This document shows, one piece after another, positions 36,961 to 48,868 of a DNA stretch of 64,000 nt. The stretch lies in contig CM055198.1 of NCBI GenBank assembly GCA_029224185.1, positions 21,121,919-21,185,918 on the forward strand, written 5' to 3'. The notes beneath the pieces were generated by a model that worked only from the letters and a program-made list of their open reading frames with translations, did no database searches and was not told where the DNA came from. The DNA comes from Karalla daura. Taxonomy: Eukaryota > Chordata > Actinopteri > Chaetodontiformes > Leiognathidae. The number at the start of each line of letters is the position of its first letter. Position 1 is the stretch's first letter. Both the position numbers and the translations under genes were made by a program.

Positions 36961-36977
36961 CTCTCCCTCTCTCCCTC

Positions 36978-37024
<47 letters not shown>

Positions 37025-37139
37025 GTCTCTGTCTCTGTCTCTGTCTCTCTCTCTGTCTCTCTCTCTGTCTCTCTCTCTGTCTCTCTCTCTAGCGCTATCT
37101 CTCTTTCTCTCTCTCTCTGTCTCTGTCTCTCTCTCTCTA

Positions 37140-37187
<48 letters not shown>

Positions 37188-37811
37188 AAGCAGTAGAAGA
37201 AGAAAGTAATCACTCCAGTGAAGTATAGATAACTAAAAACTTCTATTTAGGTAAAGTAACAAAGTATTTGTACTTCAAAGTATTTGTACTTCATTACTTG
37301 ACACCTCTGCACATGGTCTAACCTGGTGTGACCAGTTTGTGGATGCTGAAAGTTCACTGTGAGCTGGGGAGTTACGTGCAACATTAAGAGAGTTAGAGGA
37401 ACTGATTTTTTCATGTTTTTACCCTCAGGAGTCGATTAAAACCAAAAGCAAAGAAAGCGTCGACAGAAATCTAAATGAACGGAGGTCGACAGCTCGCTTC
37501 GTCTCAGTGTTGTGTCTGCGCCGTGTTTACGTCGCCCTCCAGTCTGGAATAAATTATGCATAAAGTAACGGAGAGGTTGTGAAGCGCGCGTGCTGCTTTG
37601 TTGGCGTTCCTGGCTCCTCGGCCTGGGGACGGCACAGATCTTTATTTATCTATTTACTCATCTATTCACTTTTTGGACGGAGCTCTGGTCCATACTCGGT
37701 TTCCCTGGACGGCCTCCACGCTGTGAGGTAAGCGCCTCGTAAACACGCCCGCATGCCAGCACGTGGCTGGAAACGGTGAAAGCTTTATATGTTTTATATC
37801 TTTTCATTTAC

Positions 37812-37854
<43 letters not shown>

Positions 37855-40800
37855 GCCGCAGATTAAGGCTGACTCCGTCGGATCCCGAGCCAAAGCGTTT
37901 GGCAGTTCCTCTCCGACGACCCCTCCGAAGGCTCTCGCTCGTCCGTCTCATGCGCGGATGCTATTGTGTGCAGATTATCCAGTGAAACCTTCAAACCGCG
38001 TGCAGGAATACGCAGGAACAGAGGCCGGCTGGGACTTGATAGCAGGGAGGATAACGCGGTCAGAGAGTCAGCGCGTGTCTGCAGGTCTGCGCTGTGTCCA
38101 CGGATGACGCCCGACATCTGATAACGGCCCGGAAGATAGTCACGTCCCCGTCGGGGGAACACAGCCACAGCTCCAAAACTACTTTTCTTTTTTTATGTCT
38201 TATTAAACTGCACTTTTATTCTATGAGTGCCTGTTACTGTCCGACTCTGGAGAGGAAAGAAAATGTGCAGATGCTTCTTTGGCCTTTGGATATGAAATGA
38301 CTTTTCGTAGTTGGAATGAGTCATGTGTAACTTTTCGCATAATATTAACTTTTTATTTACTTTTATGTGTAGTGAACATGTTCCTTTTTTCACAAAGGGA
38401 CGATCTAACATCTTCAAATGCCTGAAAGTGCTCACGTTTAAGCAGCTGAGGTCAGATCGTGTTAACATAACTTCTTAAAATCAATCTCAAGAAGACGTTT
38501 AGATGCTCAAATCGACTAGTAGATCATTAAAACAGACGTGGATTATCTTATTAGTCGATCCATAGCTAGTCAGGTAGCTCAGAGACGCTGGATGGATGCT
38601 TCCAAAAGTAACATATCTTGTTTAAAAGTGATTTTGTGTAACAGGAAACAGAACAAAAACTCACAATTCAAAAACATGCATATTGAGCTCGATTGGAGAC
38701 TCTAAATTCCCCTATTTACAGACATGGATTGGAGACCTGTCCAGGGTGTCTTCACCCTTTGTATTGTGGAGATGGGCAGCACGTCTACGGTCCAAAGCAG
38801 GCAACATAATGTATGTATGGACGTATCGGATGCTTTCGAGAAACCTCCGGATGCTTTGATTTCAGGAAAGGTTGGACGTGCGATGGATGGAGCGCATTAA
38901 ATGATTTCATCTCCAGCGGAGTCAGACGGGTGGATAGCTTCCTCGCCTCGATAAATATTTAAGGAGACGAACATTTATCCTGAGTCAGCGACTATTTTAG
39001 GAGAGCCGAGCCCGGCTCGGACGCTGCAGAGAATAGAAGCGGAGCCCCGGACCTGTCTGCGGAGCGTTTACAGAAAAAGTTGAGCTGGGAGACTTTGTGG
39101 AGTTACTGGAAACACTGTATGGAGTTATAAATCCCACTCTCTGGGACAATTTGTCCTCTGGTTGGACGACTCCTTACAGCAAACAGGGAGGAGGAGGAGG
39201 AGGAGGAGGAGGAGGAGGAGGAGGAGGAGGAGGGGGGCTGATCTCGTTTTAAAGAGCCTGCCCTCTCTGTGAGATCTAACAGAATAATCTGGCTGCTTTA
39301 GTCCCCATCAGTCCCCGGATCAGTGTTGCACTGTGGGTAATCCCTGCAAATATGTTTGATGTCCCGGCGGTTTCCGAGCATGACGAGGGGGTCGTGTTGC
39401 CATCGGGGGTTTTTGTTTTGTTTTTGTTTTTCTTGGGAGGAGAAATTTGGTGGGATAGGCGTTATGAATTATAAACGAGAGGCTGAGGAGGAGACGAGGA
39501 GTGGAGAGTTCATCCTTGTTCCTGGGTGTTGTAACTTTGGTTTCGTGGTTTTATGTAATCGTGGTTTTTCGTGCATTTCTGAGCAGATCCGGTTCATGTT
39601 GATCTGGCAACCGCGTATCGGCTACATGCTGATGCGAGGCCGTCCGGCCTGCCACTCAAACGAATGATCACAGCTGCATGCACTCTGACATGTTGACATT
39701 TTGACTGACACTCCAAATCTATACATAAATAGAAGAAGAAATAGAGATAGAGATACTTTATTAATCCTGAAGAAAATTAAGGAAAGCTCCTCTGACTTAT
39801 CACGGGCGCCATAGCAACATAAGTGATGAAATTGTGATACCTGTTTTACATCTTTGCCCAGTTTTTAGTCAACAGGTTAGATGTGTTTTGTCCCTTTTAA
39901 TGTATCATTTTGACATCTCAGGACAATTTGCTTACAAGTTACAAGCTAAAATACACTTTTACAACCCTGCTCCCTTTAACTGAGGTCAAACTGGATCGAC
40001 ATATTACCTTCAGTGTGTCTAAACCTAGACTTACAGAGATGAGGAGGATTGTTAAGCTCCACGTGTTGACTGTACACAGTGAAACTAGGAGCTGAAGAAG
40101 TGAGGATGCGTTCACATTTCTCCCCTGACTAGACCGGAGCAGCCTGCGGGGTTTTTAGCGAGACGTGCACACAGTTAAACGAGCAGAAAGAGAGGCAGTA
40201 ATTATTTTTTTTGTTTTTTCTTTTAACACCATATGGAGCTGCATCAGTCTTCCGCTACAGTGACACACAATCAAAGAGATCATCTGCACCGCTTGTCTCA
40301 AGCTAAATGTGACTTGATGAGGAGACGAGGCCTTTTAATGAGGAATCACAGCGGCCGTTATCTGTGCGCGTTTCCTCCGAGGAGAACGGCCTGTTTTATT
40401 TCCCCCGTCCTGTCACGTTCTGAGTGATGAAGAGCGACACTGAAGATCTCATCCGTTGCTCTACGGGAGAGGAATCTTCCTCTCGGAGGAGGAGTCAGGT
40501 GTGGGGTGGACGGCTCGAGATGCAGAGGAGGCGTCTGGGTGGAGCCGAGACGTCGAAATGTGAGAGGAAGGAAGGGCGATGTGGACCACGCCTCACAGGA
40601 GGAGAGAGAGGGAGGAGAGGAGGACGAGGGATCTGTGAGGTCACTATCTAGAGGACCATAGTGGTAAGAGGGTACCAAAAACGTGCCAATATGAGCCTTT
40701 AGGTGGAGAACACTGTTGTGTGACTATAGGGTGTAGCTGCTCAGGATGCAGTCTTAGGGAGGGAGAAGGTGAGAGATGTTGTTCATGATGGACAGTAGCT

Positions 40801-41519
40801 CCTCTCAGCCACCTCCTCCATGGAGTCCAGAGGACAAGTCCAGGACAGGAAGTTTGCTTTCCTCACCAGCTTGTTCACCTCAGAGGAGATGGGTGTCTCT
40901 CGCCCTGAGGTTTCTTCCTGTTCTCGGGAGTCTAAAGAGAATGGGGCGCCTAGCATTACTGCGTCCCGCTACAGTTGCCATAACCACTGTAAAGGAAATT
41001 GAGTTTGCCTTGTGCACGAAATGGATTTTATAAATAAAGGCGGATTGATTGACAGCAGATCTCAGCCGTGTCGGAGCGTATTTCCAGTTTTCCTCTCTCT
41101 CCTTTTCCGCTCTCAGGATTACACATACATCTCCTAGTTAGCGCATCGTGGAATAATCCAGCCCGCTACTATATAAGGGCATAATAATCATCGATATATA
41201 TGCATCCAGGCCGGCTCGCTATATAGTCCTCCAGCAGAGAGTGATTTCAGACGTGGTGTCTGGGGAGTGATGGGTCCCTCCGTCTGCCATTATCTTCCCC
41301 GCAGAACTAATTACTAGGTGATGGACAGCAGACTAATCACCGGGGCCACGAGTGGCTTTAAATTAGCCGGATCGTGATGTCGCGCCGGGGTGTGATGGAG
41401 GAGGAGGAGGAGGAGGAGGAGGAGGTGATGGCGTAGAGATGGACTCTCTCCTCTCTCTCTCGTACAGTGTTCCCTCGGCTTTTGTTTTGTCAGAGCTGTC
41501 TCTGTCTGTCCTCTATTGC

Positions 41520-41573
<54 letters not shown>

Positions 41574-44500
41574 AAATCTCTCTTTTCTGTATCCCTCCCA
41601 GGCGTGGCCCCTCTGTCAGCCAGTTTTCATGTATTTTTTCAGACCTGCGGAGGAGCAGCGGGGTTCCTGAGCATGTGTTAACCACTCCCACTCTCCGCCA
41701 CCTCTCCTCTGACATTTAAGCGCCTGAAACACACGGTCACGCCGAGCACAAACACCCTGGGCGCTCTGCAGCTGCTCTGCATCAGGTTTTTCAGACACCG
41801 AAACGCATCTTAAAATGTGTTTTTTATTTATTTATTTACTTACTTTTGTTTTCTGCGTCTCCTGAATTCCCGCAGTGGCACAGTTTTTCCGGAGGGAATT
41901 TATAACAGGAAATGGGTGCACGCAGACGCTCTGGCAGCTCCCTCCTCCTCCTCCTCCTCCTCCTCCTCCTCCTCCTCCTCCTCCTCCTCCTCCTCCTCCG
42001 TCCCTGTGTCGAGCTCCTTGTGGAGGCGAACGCACCATTAAGTCTCCTCCACGCAGTCACGTCTCATTACTCCTCCTCTCTCATCTTACGTGGAAATCGG
42101 TGGGAACGCCGACGAAGACGTGGGACGTTTGTCTGGAAAACCATTTCATTTCCACGTCTACGGACGTGAATGAAATAGCGAGAAAAGTGAGAAATCTCCT
42201 CAAAGCTCACGGGTCCATATTCAGATATTGTTTCTCTTTGTACTGTCACGTATTATTAAGACGACAGCCGCAAATCCGAAACCCTGCTTTAGGTTTCATA
42301 CAGAGTGTGAAAACTGCAGAGTCATTTGTTTAGGTTCAAAGTCTGCAACTTACAAGGAGAAAAGAGAAAGAGATGAAGTAAAGACTGGCCAGAAAGCAGC
42401 ACGTGTCTCTCTCCTCCTTGGTTGCTAATGATTCCACCATCTTCTCTGCTTATTCATCCTGAAGCCTCCTCACAGGGGTCGACTCGTCCGGGGCTTGAAC
42501 AGACCTGCTGAATCACTGTCTCCTTTAGAGGAAACGCCACTTTAACCACTGGCAAAGATGTACAGGAGGAACAAAAACATCAGCGAGGCACTGGTATTGA
42601 AACAGAGGTTAAAGAACAATGAAGTCAGACCATACCACGTCTCTAATACAGTCTGCATTAAGGTATATGTAAGTACCATAGCTGTATCGCCTCAGTTAAC
42701 TCTTAGCTATGGAAAAAGTTGCTAAACTCTGTTGTTCATGTGAGAGGCAGGCAAAAAGTAGCCGTCACATTTCCTCACCTAAAATGAGTAAAAGGGCATT
42801 TCAGATTAAATTAGCGCTCCGTAGCTTCTATGTTAGCGCCGGAGAACAAGGGTAACGTCTCCATCCAACCGTCCCACGTTGACCTTTATTAATTAGATAC
42901 GAGGAGAACCTCACATGACTCTCTGGCAGTGGCCGGGACACCTTGGCTCCAGTGATATCATCCTGATGCTTTTAATGGAGCCTCTGTCTGTCTGTCTGCC
43001 TGCCTGTCTGCCTGCCTGTCTGTCTCTCTGCCTGTCTGTGCTACGATCAGGCCCGTCATTATCACACCCTTAATGCATCTCACCACACTCTACATTTCCT
43101 CCGGCATGCCATCCATCTGCCTAATGGGCCTGCAGGGTGCGGCCAGCCAGTCATCCCTGGTCTTGTGCTCATGGGTTTCTGTGTGTCTGTACGTTTTCCT
43201 TTTTTCTTTTTCTTATTTTTCTGCAGCCACATGTCTTCCTAACCCGTCTGTGTCCCGGCCTTGCTCACAGCCCACCTGTGTTGTTCCACTGGTGACCACC
43301 TGGTAACCCAGGGGGGGCCCAGATGTGGGTGTGCCCAGATGTGGGTGTGCTGCATGATCTGCTCCGCCTCTTGCCTTGAACTCTCTAAACCGCGTCAGCC
43401 ATTTAAGGCCATTAAGGACGGTAACTGAATCCTCTGAAAGCTGCGTCCACTGCTGGAGGGCGATGATGGATGGATGGGCGTGTGTGGAGGGAGGGATGGA
43501 TGGAGGGAGGGAGGGAGGGAGGGATGGAGGGAGGGAGGGGAGTCGTCATGTTGTAGCAACAACAAACAGAGGAGTGGAGCCTGTAGGAGAGGTCGAGGGC
43601 ACGCGAGGTGATTCCCTCACTGTACGTTTGATCGGACAAGACGGGAAACTGCCTCGACCTTGCAGCTCCGCTCTGGGCTGAGTCATGACCTAAAAAAACA
43701 TATCGTAATGCCTTCCTTTGTTTCCCTTAACCATCGTGTGTGTGTGTGTGTGTGTGCGTGTGAGGAAATCCACCTACAGTGATGTTGAATTTCTTAAATA
43801 GGAGCTTCGATGAAATGCATTTGTTGGCTGACGGCCTGGTAAAAGATGTACTCGAGGTCCCGAAAACATCGTCACTTCCTGGTTATTAAACGTTCCCGGT
43901 CACCTTTAAGGAGATTAACAGGAGGAAACGACCAAAAAACACCGCCATGCATCCGCTTAAGCTGCAAAGCCGGCTAACTAGACGTCTAATTGTTGGAGAG
44001 ATTGTGCATTAATACTCATTAGAGTCCTCTCCATGTTGGTGGGATTGTGGAGAATGCGATGCCACTCCTTTAGTAATAAGCATTACTAAGACATTTTGAC
44101 AGAAGACAGTGGGAAAAGCACATAAATAATGAAATGAATGATGCTGAATTCCATTAAGCCTCCTCGATGCTGTGCACGCCGCCTCTCTGTCACAACAAAT
44201 ATGTTTCCGTACGCATTAAGAGTCGGGATCACAGTACGGCGATTACACCAAACGTGAGGGATCTGATTACTCATTCCACTGGAGACAGAAGGAACAGTAT
44301 CGAGGCGTCTCTGCTTCAGGATTGTGGTGATTTCCTGTCACAGGTTTGCTTTTTTCAGCTGATGACACGACTAGAGATAGGGACCGGGGGATGTTTCATT
44401 CCAAGTAGTTAAACAACAAAGTTACACAGCTACAGGCAATTAGTTTTGAGGGTTGGGAGTAAAACGACCAAAGTAAAGAGCGTAAATAAGCAAAAAGCAC

Positions 44501-44821
44501 AGGCGTTTACTCGAAATATACACCGGGCGTGTTTGTACAGACACACTGGGGCCGGCTCAGGCAGAGCGGGTAAGATGATGGATGAATGGACTCATTTAGC
44601 GGAGAATGGAAAGAGAAAAGGGGGCCGAGAGAGAGCAAGAGTAAGAAAGAAAGTCACACGTAGAATAGAGTGAATAAACAAGCGTTTAACTAACTTCTGA
44701 GAGGCCGTAAACTGTGAAATATTGATATGAAAAGTAACTGTGAGGACGAAATCCGAAAGCTTCCAGGTTGGGTTGGTTCGTTTTAAACGCTACAAATGTA
44801 ATTATGAAGACAATAAAAGAT

Positions 44822-44863
<42 letters not shown>

Positions 44864-45143
44864 CATCCCCCTCGTTTTAATTGCATAAAAGTTCACGTCT
44901 GCAGCTGTGCGGCTCCAGGCGGAGACGAGCAGCTCTCACGCTCCCTCGGACGCACGCGACCTCCGCCGGCTAACGCCTGGAACGCATCGATCGCCCTGGA
45001 ATTAGCCGGGCCCGCCGCCCCTGATGTCCACCGTGAATTATTTTGTGTTTTGCACTCGTGTTGTGGACGGGCAAGGGCCGGAGCTCCTGCAGCCCGAGTC
45101 TCCGGGGGCCTGGAGGACGGGAGGTGACAGGTGGAGGGGACCG

Positions 45144-45194
<51 letters not shown>

Positions 45195-47107
45195 CACCTG
45201 GCCTCCTCCCACAGGTCTCACCTCCTCTGCTCCTCATCTTTAAAGCAGACCCAGTATGAGAAAACACGCTGTTGAATAACAACCGGTCTGTTCCCAGTTT
45301 AAGAGATGTAGAGCAGGTCCTAGAACCTCCTCACATCTTCAACCATATGTAGATCTCAGATATTGAAATGGAAAGAATTTGCATAATTTTGTGTGTCTAA
45401 TGCTCTGCTTGTAGCAAAAGATTGTCCCAGACTAAATACTGAAAGTCTTTAGTCACCAGTTTCAGTTTAAGGTGGGAATCTGCACTGTTTCATATCAGGT
45501 CTTTTCCTAGTCTTGGGCTTGAAACAATATCAAACATGCAGTGATGTAAGATGATCAAAAACAGAAACTAGGAAACAAGAATGGAAGAAACAAAGGACAA
45601 ACAAGAGGAATAACCACTGCACACACTAGAGCAGTTGCAGCCAAAAGCTGCTTCTCCTCCATTTTCTATGTTTCTACTAAGATCATAATGGGGGAAAAAT
45701 GCTAAAATAATCGAGTTGTAGTCTTGTAGATGGCGACCCTGCAAGATTCACAGTCTCTGTAAAACTCTGAACTCTTTAGTTGTAAAGAGTTTGTTGTGGC
45801 CTCGCTTCAATATCCCAGGAGAACGAGACAATGAAGCCACGACCGTGACTTAGTAATGCGCGGTAACGAGACGGTTTCAAGAGCCAGGATCGCTTAGCGC
45901 TCGCATCGCGACCGGGTGGAGGAGTGCTTCTCCATTTTTAAGTGTTTTATTCCCGGATTGAGGAATAAAACGAAACTGCAGATTCGGTGAGAAGGACAGG
46001 GAACCCAGCGACAGTATCTCCAGTCCGATCACGCAAGGATTTTCTAGTGGCCGCACAACATGATTTGATTTTCATGCGTTATTAAGTCCTGGATTTAATG
46101 ATCCCGTTCCCCTCGCGTTATCAAGGCGCAGGGCCGCAATTTAGCCTTCTCGTTTCTCGTATGTTGTCACACAAAATGTGGTTTTCGTCCGGTGAACGTC
46201 CTCTGAAGCAGGAGGGCCGAGGACAGGTCGGTCACATGACCGGCCGCGAGGGCCCGAGCCAATCAGAGTCCAGTCGATAACATGTGATCATAAAACGCGT
46301 GTAGACAAAAACATGACTGAAAAACAGCTTTTGAAGTAGTATCCAAGGCATTTCTGATGAAGCCATCGCTCCCCGGCTTCTGCTTTAACACCCAAAGAAT
46401 GAGAATAAACGCGACATTCAACCGTACTACTTCCTCTTCCTCCCAGCCTCCAGCTCGCCCTCCTCCTCCTCCTGCAGCCATGCCGTTACTCTCATCCTCC
46501 TCTCCCCTCTCTCTCTCTCTCTTTGTCTCTCACTCCTGACTCACCCCTTCCTCCCAGCTAATAGTGCCTGACTCATGTTATTCACAGAGCTGTCTGCGTG
46601 TCAAGGGCAGACTCAGAGGAGAGAGAGAGGGGGAGAGAGAGAGAGAGAGAGCGAGAGAGAGGGAGAGAGAGGAGGGAAGGTTAAGGAGGAGATATGATAG
46701 TGGAAGTATAAAGGTGGGGACAAAAGGGAAATTATTCCTGATAAAGCCTCGCGTAGATTAAGGAACGGGTGCTGATGGAGAAAAAGGAAACAAAAGAGAG
46801 AAGTGAAGTAAAATAAATAAATAAATAAATAAATAAAAGCTCGACCTCGATCGACACAGAGTGATCAGATATCTGAGACTCTAGCGGACTAAAAGCTGCG
46901 CGTGTCTCTACTAATGAAGTTATCCCGTCCTCGGCCGATCCGAGTGAAACGTAAGACACATCTATAAGGAGCACAATTTGCACTTTGCAGTGTTTTTCAG
47001 ATGGTAAAGTGCTTGCACCTCCTACCCCCACCCCCACCCCTCCCCCCCCCCCCACCCTGACCTCACCTCATCTCCCTGGACCTCTGCAGCACCACTCGAC
47101 CCCTGCA

Positions 47108-47165
<58 letters not shown>

Positions 47166-48545
47166 CCGTGCCTACATCACACCTGCCAAGTCAGGGGAAC
47201 AGGGGCTTAAGCGTCACCCTCGCAGCATCCTCAAACCCAGTTTTCTATTTCGCATGTCGAGCCCAAAAAAGAAAGAAAGGAAAAAAGAAGAAGAAGCAGC
47301 GTGCAGAGACATTACTCCCCGGCCCCAGGCCACAAACTGCTAGCACGACGTTTTGTGTCCTCTCCCTGCGAGACATTAGTATTAGCTATTTATAGTCGGC
47401 TCCTCCGCCATCGCAGCCTGGGCTAGGTTTCACTGCGCCTCTATTAAGTGAGAAGTCAGCACTAACCCCTCTTCGTCTTCGCTCTACTCCCTCACGAGAC
47501 GCTTAAAGTTCACCGAACGTGACTGGAGGCGTTAGCGGGGACATAATCAGCCTTCACATGTGTTCTTGTACCTGGCTAACCTGTTTCCCTCTCCTCCTCC
47601 TCCTCCTCTTCCTCACAGCCTGTCTGTTGCAGTCGGAGCTGGTGAACTACGAGAGGGTGAAGGAGTACTGTCTGAAGGTGCTGAGTCACCAGAGGGACCA
47701 CTTCAAGGCCATGTACCGAGCCGGCATCGCCTTCTACCACCTGGGCGACTACGAATGTGCCCTGCGCTACCTGCGCGATGCCAAGAACCGCGAACCCACA
47801 GGTGAGCGCAGGTTCACCCTCTGAAACTATGGGAAACTAATGGGGTTCCCCATTATACAGCATACTGGGGTGGCCCCATAGACTGGGGAAGCTGGGGACA
47901 CATCCCCAACACTTTTTGTCATCTGTGATTTCTCTTTTTGAAATGCTGCACTGGATTCTTTTGATAAATGATGATGTTTTTCTAATTTAAGTGAAGACAT
48001 TTCACTTTGTTGTGCATCTACAAGCCTCTCTAACCCTTTAACCCTTAACCAGCTGTAGCTCAGTGCATTTATTGACTTTTTGGTAGCTAAACATTATCAT
48101 ACAAACCTCTTTAAAAGCACCTTTAACATCTTCAGCAAATAAAGCTAATCTAGGTTAGGATTAAACCAGATCACAACCCTCATGTAGCTGCAGCACTTTC
48201 ACTGATTGACATGTGGCATCTAAACCTTCTCTTTCTCCAGGTTAGGGTTAACTTTTTCCCTCTATTATTATAAAAAAAAAGAAAGACATGCACCAAAATC
48301 AACCCAACCAACGAAACACAAAATCTTTATCATCAGAACACGTGTGTGTGCATGTGTGTGTGTGTGTGTGTGTGTGCACGTGCAGGTGTAACTGCAGAGC
48401 CTGGTGGCTCTAGTTGCTGATTTTAGCATTTAACCTTGTCTCGTTGCATGTTTGTTGTGGTTTTTTTCTTAACTCTGAACGTCTATTTTTAGTCGCTGCT
48501 CGGGGTGTTTTCCTGCTGTCACGACGGTCCCGGTCGTCACCGCTC

Positions 48546-48599
<54 letters not shown>

Positions 48600-48746
48600 A
48601 GACGTTACCCGGCTCTGAGCTAACCCAGGCCCGCTCCTCTGTTCCCCTCAGACACCAACGTGCTGCGGTACATCCAGCTGACGGAGATGAAGATGAGCAA
48701 GAGCGGCCAGCGGGAACGAGAGAGCGGCAAAGAGACCCAGGGCTAA
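27520..48746 (+). CDS. ttc9b: Tetratricopeptide repeat protein 9B (whole coding region, 3 exons)
   Basis: Coding exons are 27520-27886, 47619-47801 and 48652-48746, 645 nt and 214 residues (human TTC9B about 239). Phases agree. The N-terminal 45 residues are variable and Gly/Ala-rich. [20 protein letters not shown] and HRALLQLK (about residues 52-79) are the first [23 protein letters not shown] and VKEYCLKVL form the second (about 116-145). [20 protein letters not shown] to AKNREP forms the third (about 150-182). The tail [18 protein letters not shown] is the family ending. Choice of TTC9B over TTC9/TTC9C rests on [23 protein letters not shown] and its map3k10 and c19orf47 neighbours. TPR proteins act as interaction adaptors; no specific partner is visible. 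An alternative in-frame ATG at 27427 has a poor context (T at -3) and would add 31 residues. Confidence 0.93.
27918..28119. repeat. Foldback (inverted-repeat) element at the start of ttc9b intron 1
   Basis: The left arm GGTTCTTGAAGACGTTTCGT with CTCTCATCCAGAGAGCTTCT is mirrored by the right arm near 28055-28110 (GAAGCTTTCTGGATGAGAGG, CTCAAGAACC). Arms of about 50 bases flank a 90-base loop. This matches a repeat I know to be common in percomorph genomes. Single arms recur near 25520, 26240 and 30578. Confidence 0.65.
29180..29425 (+). repeat. Teleost interspersed repeat fragment
   Basis: GTTTCGTGTTTTCCCTGTGT, TCTGGAGACATGCATCTTCA, GGTCGATTGGAGACTCT and TGTGATGGACTGG are successive blocks of a widespread fish repeat (SINE/LINE-tail like). 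It lies in ttc9b intron 1. Confidence 0.55.
29742..29762. repeat. Poly-G run (21 bases)
   Basis: Uninterrupted G, prone to G-quadruplex formation and to sequencing error. Confidence 0.9.
30575..30622. repeat. Single arm of the foldback repeat
   Basis: GGAAGACGTTTCATTTCTCA and CCAAGAGGCTCCTTCAGTTC match the left arm at 27930-27978. Confidence 0.55.
31391..31473. repeat. (TG)n microsatellite, 83 bases
   Basis: A pure TG tract; a second shorter TG tract lies at 31559-31610. Confidence 0.95.
32100..32245 (+). repeat. Teleost interspersed repeat fragment
   Basis: CTGGATTCCTCCCACAGTCC, AAACATGCACGTTCAGGTCG and GAGGCTCCAGCCTGACCCC are the same family blocks as at 29180. Confidence 0.5.
32485..32530. 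repeat. (ATCC)n microsatellite
   Basis: About eleven ATCC units; a shorter ATCC array occurs at 28466-28493. Confidence 0.95.
34857..35017. mobile_element. Family A element, left part, runs into assembly gap
   Basis: TTAA (34853-34856) is followed by AGGGGACCCAGAATGATTGA and then TTAATATAGAAGCTATGGG, both shared with other copies. The right end is lost in the run of N. Confidence 0.55.
35018..35117. other. Assembly gap (100 N)
   Basis: Exactly 100 unknown bases in ttc9b intron 1. The round length suggests a gap of unknown true size. Confidence 0.99.
36050..36097. repeat. (GA)n microsatellite
   Basis: A GA tract with a GGGAGAGT interruption. Confidence 0.9.
36864..37183. repeat. Long (CT)n/(CTGT)n tract, 320 bases
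   Basis: The largest simple repeat here. About 95 bases of pure CT are followed by CT mixed with CCCTC, TCTGTC and TAGCGCTA interruptions, then pure CT again. Confidence 0.95.
37814..37852. repeat. (CA)n microsatellite
   Basis: A pure CA tract in ttc9b intron 1. Confidence 0.95.
38675..38820 (+). repeat. Teleost interspersed repeat fragment
   Basis: AAACATGCATATTGAGCTCG, ATTGGAGACTCTAAATT and GGAGACCTGTCCAGGGTGTC belong to the family seen at 29180. Confidence 0.5.
39187..39233. repeat. (GAG)n microsatellite
   Basis: A pure trinucleotide tract of about 15 units. Confidence 0.95.
40900..41046 (+). repeat. Teleost interspersed repeat tail
   Basis: GAGGTTTCTTCCTGTTCTCG, a damaged centre and TTTATAAATAAAGGCGGATTGATTGA match the 3' part of a common fish retroposon ending in ATAAATAAA-ATTGA repeats. 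Confidence 0.45.
41526..41571. repeat. (CT)n microsatellite
   Basis: A pure CT tract in ttc9b intron 1. Confidence 0.95.
41940..41999. repeat. (CCT)n microsatellite, 60 bases
   Basis: About 20 perfect CCT units. A GAG array 540 bases to the left is its complement, so the two could pair. Confidence 0.95.
43441..43540. repeat. (GGAT/GGGA)n imperfect array
   Basis: Mixed GGAT and GGGA four-base units, G/A-rich throughout. Confidence 0.85.
44825..44861. repeat. (GA)n microsatellite
   Basis: A pure GA tract in ttc9b intron 1. Confidence 0.95.
45145..45190. repeat. (CA)n microsatellite
   Basis: A pure CA tract in ttc9b intron 1. Confidence 0.95.
45244..45690. mobile_element. Family A element, diverged
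   Basis: TTAA then AGCAGACCCAGTATGAG resembles the family start. Near 45660 CTCCATTTTCTATGTTTCTA resembles the inverted subterminal motif. The right end is approximate. Confidence 0.35.
47111..47161. repeat. (CT)n microsatellite
   Basis: A pure CT tract 460 bases before ttc9b exon 2. Confidence 0.95.
47619..47801 (+). CDS. ttc9b: ttc9b coding exon 2
   Basis: A long polypyrimidine tract and CCTCACAG precede CCTGTCTGTTGCAG; the donor is GTGAGC. It codes [20 protein letters not shown] through KNREPT, the most conserved part of the family. Confidence 0.95.
48549..48598. repeat. (TG)n microsatellite next to ttc9b exon 3
   Basis: A 50-base TG tract ending 53 bases before the exon 3 acceptor. Intronic UG repeats near splice sites can bind splicing factors such as TDP-43 (family knowledge). 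Confidence 0.9.
48652..48746 (+). CDS. ttc9b: ttc9b coding exon 3 (last)
   Basis: The acceptor TGTTCCCCTCAG precedes ACACCAACG. It codes [20 protein letters not shown] and a short charged tail, then TAA. Confidence 0.95.
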
Positions 48747-48830
48747 CCCCCCCACCCACCCACCCCGACCTCCGACCTTTACACCCTCCTGACCTCTGAC
48801 CTTCCTACGAGCTGTCCTTACATCGACCCT

Positions 48831-48868
<38 letters not shown>

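Larger units (their letters stand above)
27887..47618 (+). other. ttc9b: ttc9b intron 1 (19.7 kb)
   Basis: No coding signal is seen on either strand. It is crowded with CA, CT, GA, GAG and CTC microsatellites, fish repeat fragments and family A elements, and contains the assembly gap. Confidence 0.6.
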
